Below are positions 1 to 5,664 of a DNA stretch of 7,428 nucleotides, in pieces (within the stretch, counting starts at the first letter, position 1; each line of letters begins with the position of its first letter). A model generated the notes under the pieces. It worked only from the letters and a program-made list of their open reading frames with translations. It was not told where the DNA came from and searched no databases. Source of the DNA: Desulfotomaculum sp. (GTDB lineage: Bacteria; Bacillota; Desulfotomaculia; Desulfotomaculales; Desulfohalotomaculaceae); the NCBI GenBank assembly GCA_021129815.1, contig JAJOKN010000120.1, positions 1-7,428 on the forward strand, written 5' to 3'. The position numbers were made by a program, and so were the translations under genes.

Positions 1-121
1 CTATTACAATCAACATAGCTGCAGGCATTATAAGCATACCAATACTTCCGCCAACTATCATAAAACCTACAACCAATGAAGCAGTAGCAATAAATATCCC
101 AAGCGGCATCATTATGTTCAT
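1..121 (-). CDS. motA: MotA-type flagellar stator protein, N-terminal fragment (runs off left edge)
   Basis: The reverse strand opens with ATG at 121 and reads MNIMMPLGIFIATASL, then VVGFMIVGGSIGMLIMPAAM, then LIVI before the window ends. This hydrophobic first helix followed by a Gly-Gly-Ser, short-loop, 'Pro-Ala-Ala/LIVI' segment is the typical start of MotA/TolQ/ExbB-type proteins, above all the proton or sodium stator subunit MotA, which forms the torque-generating channel with MotB in the cytoplasmic membrane. A stop (TAG) lies in frame just upstream and no other start codon lies between it and the ATG. A GAGGGG ribosome-binding sequence lies about 13 nt before the ATG, which is rather far. 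Only 40 of the usual roughly 260 codons are visible, so the peptidoglycan-side and cytoplasmic domains cannot be checked. If correct, the cell is probably flagellated and motB would lie outside to the left. Confidence 0.6.
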   Translation of the reverse strand, partial: MNIMMPLGIFIATASLVVGFMIVGGSIGMLIMPAAMLIVI

Positions 122-226
122 AAAAAACGCCCAACCCCTCTAAACTCCCTAAAAACTTAAACAAATTGCATAAATTTATACTACCATGAAAAAGTTCTTA
201 ATTTCAAAAATAACAGTCACCCCTAC

Positions 227-1059
227 TTGGCAGTCTATAAAAAATTATACCTCCTTAAAGTACCGCAAGCAATAAGCCATATCATCAATTCGACGTCGCT
301 GGGTCTCTGCTTCGCAGTAGTGCTAGATATCTTGCGCTGCACAAGTACGATAACAGCTGCTATAAACAATGGATGTAATTCCCTTATTCCTACATATAGC
401 ATAAAACTAAAGCTTTGAACATCGCATCAACTAAAAGCAACACACTACTAGCAGGAGAAAAAAACACAAATAAACCGACTAAATTTCATTTAGGAAACTC
501 TCCCCTAGAATATAAAGCTGACAAAGTTAAAGACAAAAACATAATTATCGTCACTACAAATGGCACCAAGGCAATAATAGAAGCTGCTAAAATAGCACAT
601 ACAATACTAATGCATGTTAACTGCAGATGCAATAGCCAAATACTTAGCATTTTCAAACAAAAATATAGTCTTTGTTTGTGCAGGAACAAAAGGCAACTTT
701 GCGCTTGAAGACGCATTAGCTGCAGGTTATATAATTCAAAAAATTACTCTTGCTAAATAACAATCTAAATAACAATATCGTATATAACTCAAAAAAACTT
801 AATAAAAATTTAAAAAATTATCATGAACTAATATTGCAAAAGAAGAATTTTCGAAATAGATGACATGGCAATAACATGTTGTAAACTTGCTTATCACTAT
901 AGACACAATATAATACGCGCATTTTGCAAATCGACAAGTGGCAAAAAATTAATATATTCTGGTAAAATAAAAGACTTATTTTTCTGTGCTAATTTAAACG
1001 CTTACAACAAGTTGATACATTACACTGGTAGTTGCATAAAAGCTATGGCTAATCCATGA
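227..1059 (+). pseudogene. comB: Decayed comB (2-phosphosulfolactate phosphatase family), several frameshifts
   Basis: Pieces of one ComB-like protein appear in order but in changing frames. First, at about 313-400, AVVLDILRCTSTITAAINNG resembles the family's VVIDVLRATST block. Next, at about 400-612 in another frame, come LLAGEKN, LGNSPLEY and IIIVTTNGTKAI. Then, at about 618-757 in a third frame, comes IVFVCAGTKG followed by FALEDALAAGYII, ending at a TAA at 758-760. Finally, at 832-1059, comes EIDDMAI and a C-terminal part with SGKKLIYSGKIKDLFFCANL. Functional ComB removes phosphate from 2-phosphosulfolactate to give sulfolactate, a step known from coenzyme M synthesis; its role in Firmicutes is less clear. 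At least three frame changes and a stop mean no full protein of the usual 230-240 residues can be made. No start with a convincing ribosome binding site was found, and the first 25 residues are hardly recognisable, so the left boundary is approximate. The last 11 bases overlap the 3' end of the convergent glpX. Confidence 0.8.
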
Positions 1060-2020
1060 CCAAATGAGGTTTCCCAGGTAAATAGTGAATAGCTCTAACA
1101 TGCCTTAATGTTCCAGTCTTAGCCCTCATCACTATAGTGTGAGTTTCTGCTCTGTCTTTACCTAAAAAACGCACTCCCTTCAACAACTCGCCATCTGTAA
1201 CACCAGTAGCAGCAAAAATAGCATCATCACCCTTAACCATATCATCTAAATACAACACTTGACTCGGGTCACTTATACCCATTTTTTTACAACGCTCATA
1301 CTCTTCTTCGCTTTGCGGCAACAGCCTCCCTTGCATATCTCCGCCCAAGCATTTCATAGCAACAGCAGCAATAACTCCTTCCGGCGCTCCACCACTACCA
1401 ACGAATAAATCTATTCCTGTTTCATCCAGTGCAGTAGCAATTGCAGCTGCCACATCGCCATCAGTAAACAATTTCACTCGTGCACCTACTCTTCTTACTT
1501 CTTCTATCTTTTCCTTGTGGCGTTCTCTTTCTAAAATCATAACTGCAAGATCGCTTATTTTTTTATTGTTTGCTTCAGCTACTATTTTTAACGTCTTTTC
1601 TAACGGATCATCGATGTGGATCTTCCCCTTCGCTCTAGGCCCAACGGCAATTTTGTCCATGTACATGTCAGGAGCATGTAATAAATTTCCGCGATCAGCA
1701 ACTGCAATTACTGTTATAGCATTTCCATATCCTTTAGCAACCAAATTCGTTCCCTCAAGTGGATCCACTGCTACATCTACCTTAGGATATGGTTTGCCAC
1801 GTCCCAACCGCTCACCTATGTACAACATAGGCGCCTCATCCATCTCTCCTTCACCTATAACTACTACACCATCCATATTCACAGAATCAAACATTTTTCT
1901 CATAGCACTAGTAGCAGCTTGATCTGCTTCTATCTTTTTACCCCGTCCCATCCAGCGCGCAGCAGCCAGCGCTGCAACTTCTGTTACACGTGCAATTTCT
2001 ATTGCAAGCTCACGTTCCAT
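1049..2020 (-). CDS. glpX: Fructose-1,6-bisphosphatase class II (GlpX)
   Basis: This 323-residue cytosolic enzyme hydrolyses fructose-1,6-bisphosphate to fructose-6-phosphate, the committed gluconeogenic step. It matches the GlpX family over its whole length (E. coli GlpX is about 336). Visible family motifs are Asp33 (IEAD), VIGEGEMDEAP at 54-64 (Glu57, Asp61), VDPLEGT at 85-91 (Asp86, Glu89, Thr91), LFTDGDVAAAI at 184-194 and VGSGGAPEGVIAAVA at 207-221 (Glu214). These correspond to the metal-binding and catalytic residues of E. coli GlpX, shifted by one residue after position 80, so the enzyme should be active. The ATG at 2020 is preceded by AGGAGGAGG at an 8-nt spacing, which fixes the start. 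The mscS-like gene ends 54 nt upstream on the same strand, so the two are probably co-transcribed. I saw no clear terminator after the stop; the 3' end runs into the comB remnant. Confidence 0.96.
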   Translation of the reverse strand: MERELAIEIARVTEVAALAAARWMGRGKKIEADQAATSAMRKMFDSVNMDGVVVIGEGEMDEAPMLYIGERLGRGKPYPKVDVAVDPLEGTNLVAKGYGNAITVIAVADRGNLLHAPDMYMDKIAVGPRAKGKIHIDDPLEKTLKIVAEANNKKISDLAVMILERERHKEKIEEVRRVGARVKLFTDGDVAAAIATALDETGIDLFVGSGGAPEGVIAAVAMKCLGGDMQGRLLPQSEEEYERCKKMGISDPSQVLYLDDMVKGDDAIFAATGVTDGELLKGVRFLGKDRAETHTIVMRAKTGTLRHVRAIHYLPGKPHLVMD

Positions 2021-2074
2021 TTTTTATTCCTCCTCCTAAGTAATCTTGTATTTTTCACTATCTCTTTCATTATC

Positions 2075-2974
2075 TCAATTCATTCTTGTATCACTTGAAT
2101 TACAGTTTTTCCCCAGCAGTACATCTGACTGCAAAAAAACAGTTCTTGGATAAGCTATCTCCACTCCATGCTCATGACAAGCTCTCCATATGTACTCGCG
2201 TATCATCTTTTTGACCGTCCAAATTGATGCAGGCTTTGTTTTAGCAATAATAGTAAACTGTACACCTTTACCATTGTTATCTATGTCAGTAACACCATAT
2301 ACCTGCGGAGGCTCTTCTAAATTCCCGTTTTGGTCAACAATAAATTCATCATAATAGTCCTGCTTAACTGCTTCACAAGCTTCATCAAGCAGCTTGCGCA
2401 CCTTATCAGGATTTTCTTCATACGGAAATGTGACTGTGACTATCGCACGCATCTCTTTTCTGTTATAATTTCTAACTGTCCTTATATCAGAATTTGAAAT
2501 ATAAAACTTCTTACCTGACCACTCTCTTATAGCAGTCATTCTAAGCCCTATCTCTTCGACTGTACCTTCAACCTCATTGTTGATGTTCACAAAATCTCCA
2601 ACTAACAATTGCTCTTCAAACATTATAAAGAAACCAGCAATAACATCTTTAACCAAACTCTGCGCACCAAATCCTATAGCTAGCCCAACAATTCCTGCTC
2701 CAGCAAGGAGCGGGGTAATATCTATAAATTGATTTAACACAAACAGCGCAGCCACTATATATATAACATATTTTGTCAAAGACATAAGCATTACAATCAG
2801 AGATTGTTTTTTACTTTCATTAATAGTAGCAAATAAAAACGCCCTTTTAATAAATTTATACCTAAAACGCATTATTATATAGGCTGCAACTAATATAATG
2901 AATATCGATACTGCCTTTTCTATGATTAGCTTAATTTCAATATATTCAAGTAATTTATAAATATATTCTTCCAT
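2075..2974 (-). CDS. mscS: Small-conductance mechanosensitive ion channel, MscS family
   Basis: The protein (299 residues from the ATG at 2974) has the MscS architecture: a first membrane helix at about 20-36, a second at about 61-81, and the pore-lining third helix at about 88-118. The last contains LLAGAGIVGLAIGFGAQSLV and then KDVIAGFFIMFE, the Gly/Ala-rich signature of the family. The beta domain follows (LVGDFVNINNEVEGTVEEIG, about 124-143), then an alpha/beta C-terminal domain. Such channels open under membrane tension and release solutes during hypo-osmotic shock. It resembles the short three-helix bacterial MscS/YkuT type rather than the large multi-helix forms. A longer reading from TTG at 3007 is possible, but the AGGAG at about 2988-2992 lies inside it and serves the ATG at 2974 (13 nt) or the adjacent in-frame TTG at 2977 (10 nt). 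The gene is divergent from pfkA and is probably the first gene of a transcript with glpX. Confidence 0.92.
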   Translation of the reverse strand: MEEYIYKLLEYIEIKLIIEKAVSIFIILVAAYIIMRFRYKFIKRAFLFATINESKKQSLIVMLMSLTKYVIYIVAALFVLNQFIDITPLLAGAGIVGLAIGFGAQSLVKDVIAGFFIMFEEQLLVGDFVNINNEVEGTVEEIGLRMTAIREWSGKKFYISNSDIRTVRNYNRKEMRAIVTVTFPYEENPDKVRKLLDEACEAVKQDYYDEFIVDQNGNLEEPPQVYGVTDIDNNGKGVQFTIIAKTKPASIWTVKKMIREYIWRACHEHGVEIAYPRTVFLQSDVLLGKNCNSSDTRMN

Positions 2975-3017
2975 CAACCAAAAATATCTCCTCGCGCAAC
3001 ATAACAAAATAATGTCT

Positions 3018-3043
3018 CTTAACTAGTTAAGCTAATTTAAGAG
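3018..3043. promoter_or_regulatory. Perfect 14-bp palindrome upstream of mscS (operator candidate)
   Basis: CTTAACTAGTTAAG (3018-3031) is a perfect palindrome. A second, overlapping inverted pair joins CTCTTAA (3016-3022) to TTAAGAG (3037-3043). It lies in the 214-bp divergent region between mscS and pfkA, next to the only TTGACA-like box for mscS, where a repressor could act. The protein partner is unknown. A+T-rich DNA makes such palindromes somewhat likely by chance. Confidence 0.3.
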
Positions 3044-3061
3044 CACGTCATCTTAAGTCAA
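3035..3061 (-). promoter_or_regulatory. Possible promoter for the mscS-glpX transcript
   Basis: On the reverse strand a TTGACT box (3056-3061) is followed after 15 nt by TTAAAT (3035-3040). The -35 box is good, but the -10 box is weak and the spacing short. It is the best match I found upstream of mscS. It lies about 60 nt before the start codon, and the palindrome at 3018-3031 would fall at about the transcription start. Confidence 0.3.
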
Positions 3062-3095
3062 TAGTTTCTACAAAAAACCAAAAAATCCTTTTATT

Positions 3096-3122
3096 TTTAC
3101 ACCTTCATGCAGGAAATATTAT
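3096..3122 (+). promoter_or_regulatory. Tentative pfkA promoter
   Basis: TTTACA (3096-3101) with TATTAT (3117-3122) after 15 nt is the best pair I can find before pfkA. The following stretch is almost pure A/T with several TATA-like runs (for example TATAAG at 3129-3134), so the true -10 may lie a little further right. It would give a leader of some 50-60 nt. Confidence 0.25.
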
Positions 3123-3188
3123 TTTTTTATATAAGTATATTTTAACAAATTTATTAGCGTTAACAATACCCCTCAAGGAGGCTAATTT

Positions 3189-4268
3189 ATGAAAAAAAGA
3201 ATCGCTGTGCTAACAGGTGGTGGAGATGCACCTGGTTTAAATGCAGTTATAAGAGCAATAGTAAAAACCGCTATAAGGGAATACGGCTATGAAGTAGTAG
3301 GTTTTAGAAACGGATTTAGAGGTGTAGTAGAAAGAGATATGGTGCTGCTGACTGAAAATGACGTTGCAGGCATATTGCCAAGAGGTGGCACTATACTCGG
3401 CACATCAAATCGCGACAGCCCTTTTAAGTTCCCTGTAGGCAAAGATAAATATGAAGACAAGTCCAAACAGTGTATAGAAACAATCTTGGAATACGCTGAG
3501 GCGCTTATATCTATTGGCGGCGATGGTTCTCTCATGTTAAGCCACAAGCTTTTTGAAATGGGGTTGCCTGTTATTGGGTGTCCAAAAACGATTGATAATG
3601 ACCTGAAAATAGGCATTGCCCAAACTTTTGGATTTGAATCAGCATATTCATTTGCTGCTGAAGCATTGGACAGACTGCACACCACAGCAGAATCCCATCA
3701 CAGAATCATGTGCATGGAAGTCATGGGGCGTTATGCCGGCTGGATAGCATTATATGCAGGTATAGCCGGTGGCGCAGATGTGATATTAATACCTGAAATA
3801 CCATTTACTTATAAAAAAATCATCGAAAAAATAGAAGAAAGAAAAAAAATGGGGAAAAAGTTCAGTCTAATAATTGTCGCTGAAGGCGCAAAGCCCAAAG
3901 GCGGAAAATTAGTAGTTCAAAAAATGGTCAGCGCAAGTATAGATCCAGTTAGGCTTGGTGGCATCGGAAACGTAGTAGCAAGTGAATTGGAAAAGATGAC
4001 AGGAATGGAAACGCGTGCTACTGTCTTAGGCCATTTGCAAAGAGGAGGTAGCCCAACTCCATATGACCGCATATTATCCACTATGTACGGTACTGCCGCA
4101 ATGGATTTAGCAGCAAAAAAACAATATGGATATGTAGTTTCACTGGACAGCAATTGCAAAATTAAGCCCATACCACTTGCAGAAGCAGCAAGCGGTATAA
4201 GAACAGTAGATGTAACGGGAGAGTTGGTAAAAACCGCTAGGAAAATTGGAATTTCATTTGGCGATTAG
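3189..4268 (+). CDS. pfkA: 6-phosphofructokinase, Gly/Lys (probably ATP-using) type
   Basis: This 359-residue cytosolic enzyme phosphorylates fructose-6-phosphate to fructose-1,6-bisphosphate in glycolysis. Family motifs in order are the N-terminal nucleotide loop TGGGDAPGLNA (9-19), GTSNRDSPF (71-79), ISIGGDGSLM (108-116), the catalytic CPKTIDNDLK (131-140, Asp136 and Asp138), MEVMGRYAGWIA (176-187) and GHLQRGGSPTPYDR (281-294). The two residues that separate donor types (E. coli 104 and 124) are Gly113 and Lys133. Classical ATP enzymes have Gly/Gly and pyrophosphate enzymes Asp/Lys, so this belongs to the mixed Gly/Lys group. Gly at the first position argues for ATP, but this is inferred. 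The length exceeds the 320 residues of E. coli PfkA and agrees with that group. AAGGAGG (3175-3181) lies 7 nt before the ATG. The divergent neighbour transcript encodes the opposing phosphatase GlpX. Confidence 0.95.
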   Translation: MKKRIAVLTGGGDAPGLNAVIRAIVKTAIREYGYEVVGFRNGFRGVVERDMVLLTENDVAGILPRGGTILGTSNRDSPFKFPVGKDKYEDKSKQCIETILEYAEALISIGGDGSLMLSHKLFEMGLPVIGCPKTIDNDLKIGIAQTFGFESAYSFAAEALDRLHTTAESHHRIMCMEVMGRYAGWIALYAGIAGGADVILIPEIPFTYKKIIEKIEERKKMGKKFSLIIVAEGAKPKGGKLVVQKMVSASIDPVRLGGIGNVVASELEKMTGMETRATVLGHLQRGGSPTPYDRILSTMYGTAAMDLAAKKQYGYVVSLDSNCKIKPIPLAEAASGIRTVDVTGELVKTARKIGISFGD

Positions 4269-4337
4269 CAAGAAACGATAATACATTTATACTCTGGTTG
4301 TAAGTTAAAGCTTCCAAACTTGATTTGTTTATGCAAA

Positions 4338-4355
4338 TTTGTTTATACAAACAAA
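4338..4355. repeat. Short A/T inverted repeat beside the terminator
   Basis: TTTGTTT (4338-4344) and AAACAAA (4349-4355) form a 7-bp stem with an ATAC loop. A second TTTGTTTA copy occurs at about 4325-4332. It lies just beyond the terminator of the tRNA operon. No function is evident. Confidence 0.4.
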
Positions 4356-4390
4356 AAGTGGCTGGCAACACCATCGGTATTCCCAGCCAC
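4353..4390 (-). terminator. Intrinsic terminator of the tRNA operon, possibly also of pfkA
   Basis: On the reverse strand GTGGCTGG (4383-4390) pairs with CCAGCCAC (4358-4365). After one G-G mismatch, AATACC pairs with GGTGTT around a GAT loop. A run of five T follows directly (4353-4357). It lies 22 nt past the CCA end of tRNA-Cys. On the plus strand a T-run follows the stem after six bases (4397-4401), so it could also end pfkA transcription, although less well. Confidence 0.85.
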
Positions 4391-4411
4391 CCTTCATTTT
4401 TATTGCTCTTT

Positions 4412-4486
4412 TGGAGGCGACGCCCGGATTCGAACCGGGGAATAAAGGATTTGCAGTCCTCTGCCTTACCACTTGGCTACGTCGCC
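4412..4486 (-). tRNA. tRNA-Cys (GCA)
   Basis: The reverse strand folds as a full cloverleaf: acceptor GGCGACG/CGTCGCC, anticodon loop CTGCAAA (anticodon GCA), a T arm with GGTTCGAATCC, discriminator U as usual for tRNA-Cys, and an encoded CCA (4412-4414). It is the last gene of the five-tRNA operon. Confidence 0.96.
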
Positions 4487-4501
4487 CCGTTCTAATTCTT
4501 A

Positions 4502-4590
4502 TGGTGCCGGAGACCGGACTTGAACCGGTACGGTGATAAATCACCGCAGGATTTTAAGTCCTGTGCGTCTGCCAATTCCGCCACTCCGGC
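4502..4590 (-). tRNA. tRNA-Leu (TAA)
   Basis: The acceptor stem is GCCGGAG/CTCCGGC, the anticodon loop CTTAAAA (anticodon TAA, reading UUA/UUG) and the T arm contains GGTTCAAGTCC. A long variable arm (CGGTGATTTATCACCG, a clear hairpin) marks a class II tRNA. Discriminator A and an encoded CCA (4502-4504) are present. Confidence 0.96.
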
Positions 4591-4600
4591 AATTAAAAAA

Positions 4601-4675
4601 TGGAGCGGAAGACGGGATTCGAACCCGCGGCCCTCGCCTTGGCAAGGCGATGCTCTACCCCTGAGCTACTTCCGC
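4601..4675 (-). tRNA. tRNA-Gly (GCC)
   Basis: The acceptor stem is GCGGAAG/CTTCCGC, the anticodon stem-loop CGCCTTGCCAAGGCG (anticodon GCC), and the T arm contains GGTTCGAATCC. Discriminator U and an encoded CCA (4601-4603) are present. Only 10 nt separate it from tRNA-Leu, which points to one precursor transcript. Confidence 0.96.
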
Positions 4676-4696
4676 ACGATACATTAGCAACCATAT

Positions 4697-4772
<76 letters not shown>

Positions 4773-4818
4773 TAGCTTTTAACCATAAACACTAAAACTA
4801 AACTTGAAATACAAAAAC

Positions 4819-4894
4819 TGGCGGAGCTGACGGGAATTGAACCCGCGATCTCCAGCTTGACAGGCTGGCATGTTAACCACTACACCACAGCTCC
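4819..4894 (-). tRNA. tRNA-Asp (GTC)
   Basis: The acceptor stem is GGAGCTG/CAGCTCC, the anticodon stem-loop CCAGCCTGTCAAGCTGG (anticodon GTC) and the T loop TTCAATT. The discriminator is G, as expected for tRNA-Asp, and CCA is encoded (4819-4821). It is the first gene of the operon, about 65-70 nt after the expected transcription start. Confidence 0.96.
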
Positions 4895-4930
4895 AATTGC
4901 TCATGTTGCAAAAGTACTTTTAGCACTCTA

Positions 4931-4959
4931 GTCAGTTGACCCTACTACCGTGAACTGAC
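4931..4959 (-). other. Hairpin in the leader of the tRNA precursor
   Basis: GTCAGTT and AACTGAC form a 7-bp stem with a 15-nt loop, starting a few bases after the predicted transcription start. A 12-bp palindrome AAAAGTACTTTT (4910-4921) follows. They may help fold or process the 5' end of the tRNA precursor. There is no T-run, so this is not an attenuator of the usual kind. Confidence 0.45.
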
Positions 4960-4966
4960 GTAGAAT

Positions 4967-4996
4967 AGTATAACAAAAGCCATCTTTAATTGTCAA
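4967..4996 (-). promoter_or_regulatory. Promoter of the tRNA operon
   Basis: On the reverse strand a perfect TTGACA (4991-4996) is followed after 18 nt by TATACT (4967-4972), which is preceded by TG at the extended -10 position. A-tracts upstream of the -35 box (about 4999-5012) resemble an UP element. This is the kind of strong promoter expected for stable RNA genes. Confidence 0.9.
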
Positions 4997-5138
4997 GCAT
5001 TTTTTATTTTTTCGTTGTAGGTGAGCCAGAGTTTCGTTCACAAAAAATAAAAAAATTAAAAAAAGATATTATTTTTGCAACAATAATACATTTCTAAACT
5101 CTTTATACATATTTTTACATATATGCCATAAATTTTTA

Positions 5139-5166
5139 TTGACATTTTAAACCCAAGTTGTATAAT
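5139..5166 (+). promoter_or_regulatory. Consensus promoter directed at ino1
   Basis: TTGACA (5139-5144) and TATAAT (5161-5166) are both perfect consensus boxes, 16 nt apart. Transcription would start at about 5173 and run toward ino1, which begins almost 500 nt later. No other gene lies between, so the promoter probably serves the inositol operon. It is divergent from the tRNA promoter. Confidence 0.75.
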
Positions 5167-5664
5167 AGTTAGTTGAGCTTGTTTTTTACTAAAAGTTGTT
5201 TTAAAATCTTGTTTCTTCTTAGCTTAAATCAATAATTTTTAACTCAAAGGCCAAAACTCTAAAACCTACCAAAAATATAATCTATCTTAAATTAATGTCG
5301 CTTTACTTGTTTCACTTATTCAATTAATTCATTAATTACAAAAGCAAAATTATCCTGAGTGCATAAGCTGGTTTTTAAAAGTTGTCTTTAGAATATTTTA
5401 AGTTAAGAATTTTAGAGTTTCTTTTCGTGTCAATTTATTTAGCAAATTTTTGGAAGTTATTTTCTTATATTTCAAAAATAAACAAATTATTTAAAACTTT
5501 GAAATACAATACATCTTAAGTTTAAGTTCAAGTATTATGTACGCTTGTATTCAATATATCAACAACATTTATTTCATTATACTATCTTCTCTTTAAATCA
5601 CAAAACAAGCCAACAATCATAAGCTTAAAAAATATAAAAATTATAATCAGAAGGAGGGGATAAT
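5167..5664 (+). other. Long A+T-rich untranslated leader of ino1, no gene seen
   Basis: This 498-nt stretch contains no open frame with a ribosome binding site and family-like sequence on either strand. It is visibly richer in A and T than the neighbouring genes. It holds an imperfect direct repeat centred on TAAAAGTTGT (5190-5199 and 5376-5385), a small AATTAAT/ATTAATT inverted repeat (about 5322-5337) and a run TTAAGT-TTAAGT-TCAAGT (about 5516-5533). I do not recognise a known riboswitch or T-box, and I find no GC-rich hairpin followed by a T-run. It ends with the strong AAGGAGGGG ribosome binding site of ino1. It may be a regulatory leader or the remains of a lost gene. Confidence 0.5.

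Noticed and set aside
486..716. 76-codon open frame on the minus strand rich in Leu and Ile
   Set aside because: It is the antisense shadow of the comB remnant, and the plus-strand reading matches ComB motifs.
1515..1922. 135-codon open frame on the plus strand
   Set aside because: It lies wholly antisense inside glpX, shows no family-like motif, and mirrors the codon pattern of the real gene.
2975..3007. Longer start for the mscS-like gene (TTG at 3007)
   Set aside because: The extra residues (MLCCARRYFWL) do not resemble the family start, and the ribosome binding site lies inside this segment, upstream of the ATG at 2974.
3287..3685. 132-codon minus-strand open frame
   Set aside because: It is antisense to pfkA, which has complete motifs, and it has no ribosome binding site or recognisable domain.
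4329..4544. Open frames on both strands (4329-4544 minus, 4339-4536 plus) that could be read as small proteins
   Set aside because: They run through the terminator and the tRNA-Cys and tRNA-Leu genes. The 'TPGFEPGNKG' and 'SNPGVASKRA' type words are the usual false translations of tRNA T arms.
5642..5647. TATAAT box just before ino1
   Set aside because: It is only 18 nt before the start codon, so transcription would start within the ribosome binding site, and no -35 box lies at the right distance.
5167..5664. Known riboswitch, T-box or attenuator in the ino1 leader
   Set aside because: I could not find a T-box motif, a recognisable riboswitch core, or a GC-rich hairpin followed by a T-run. 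It is left as an unexplained leader.
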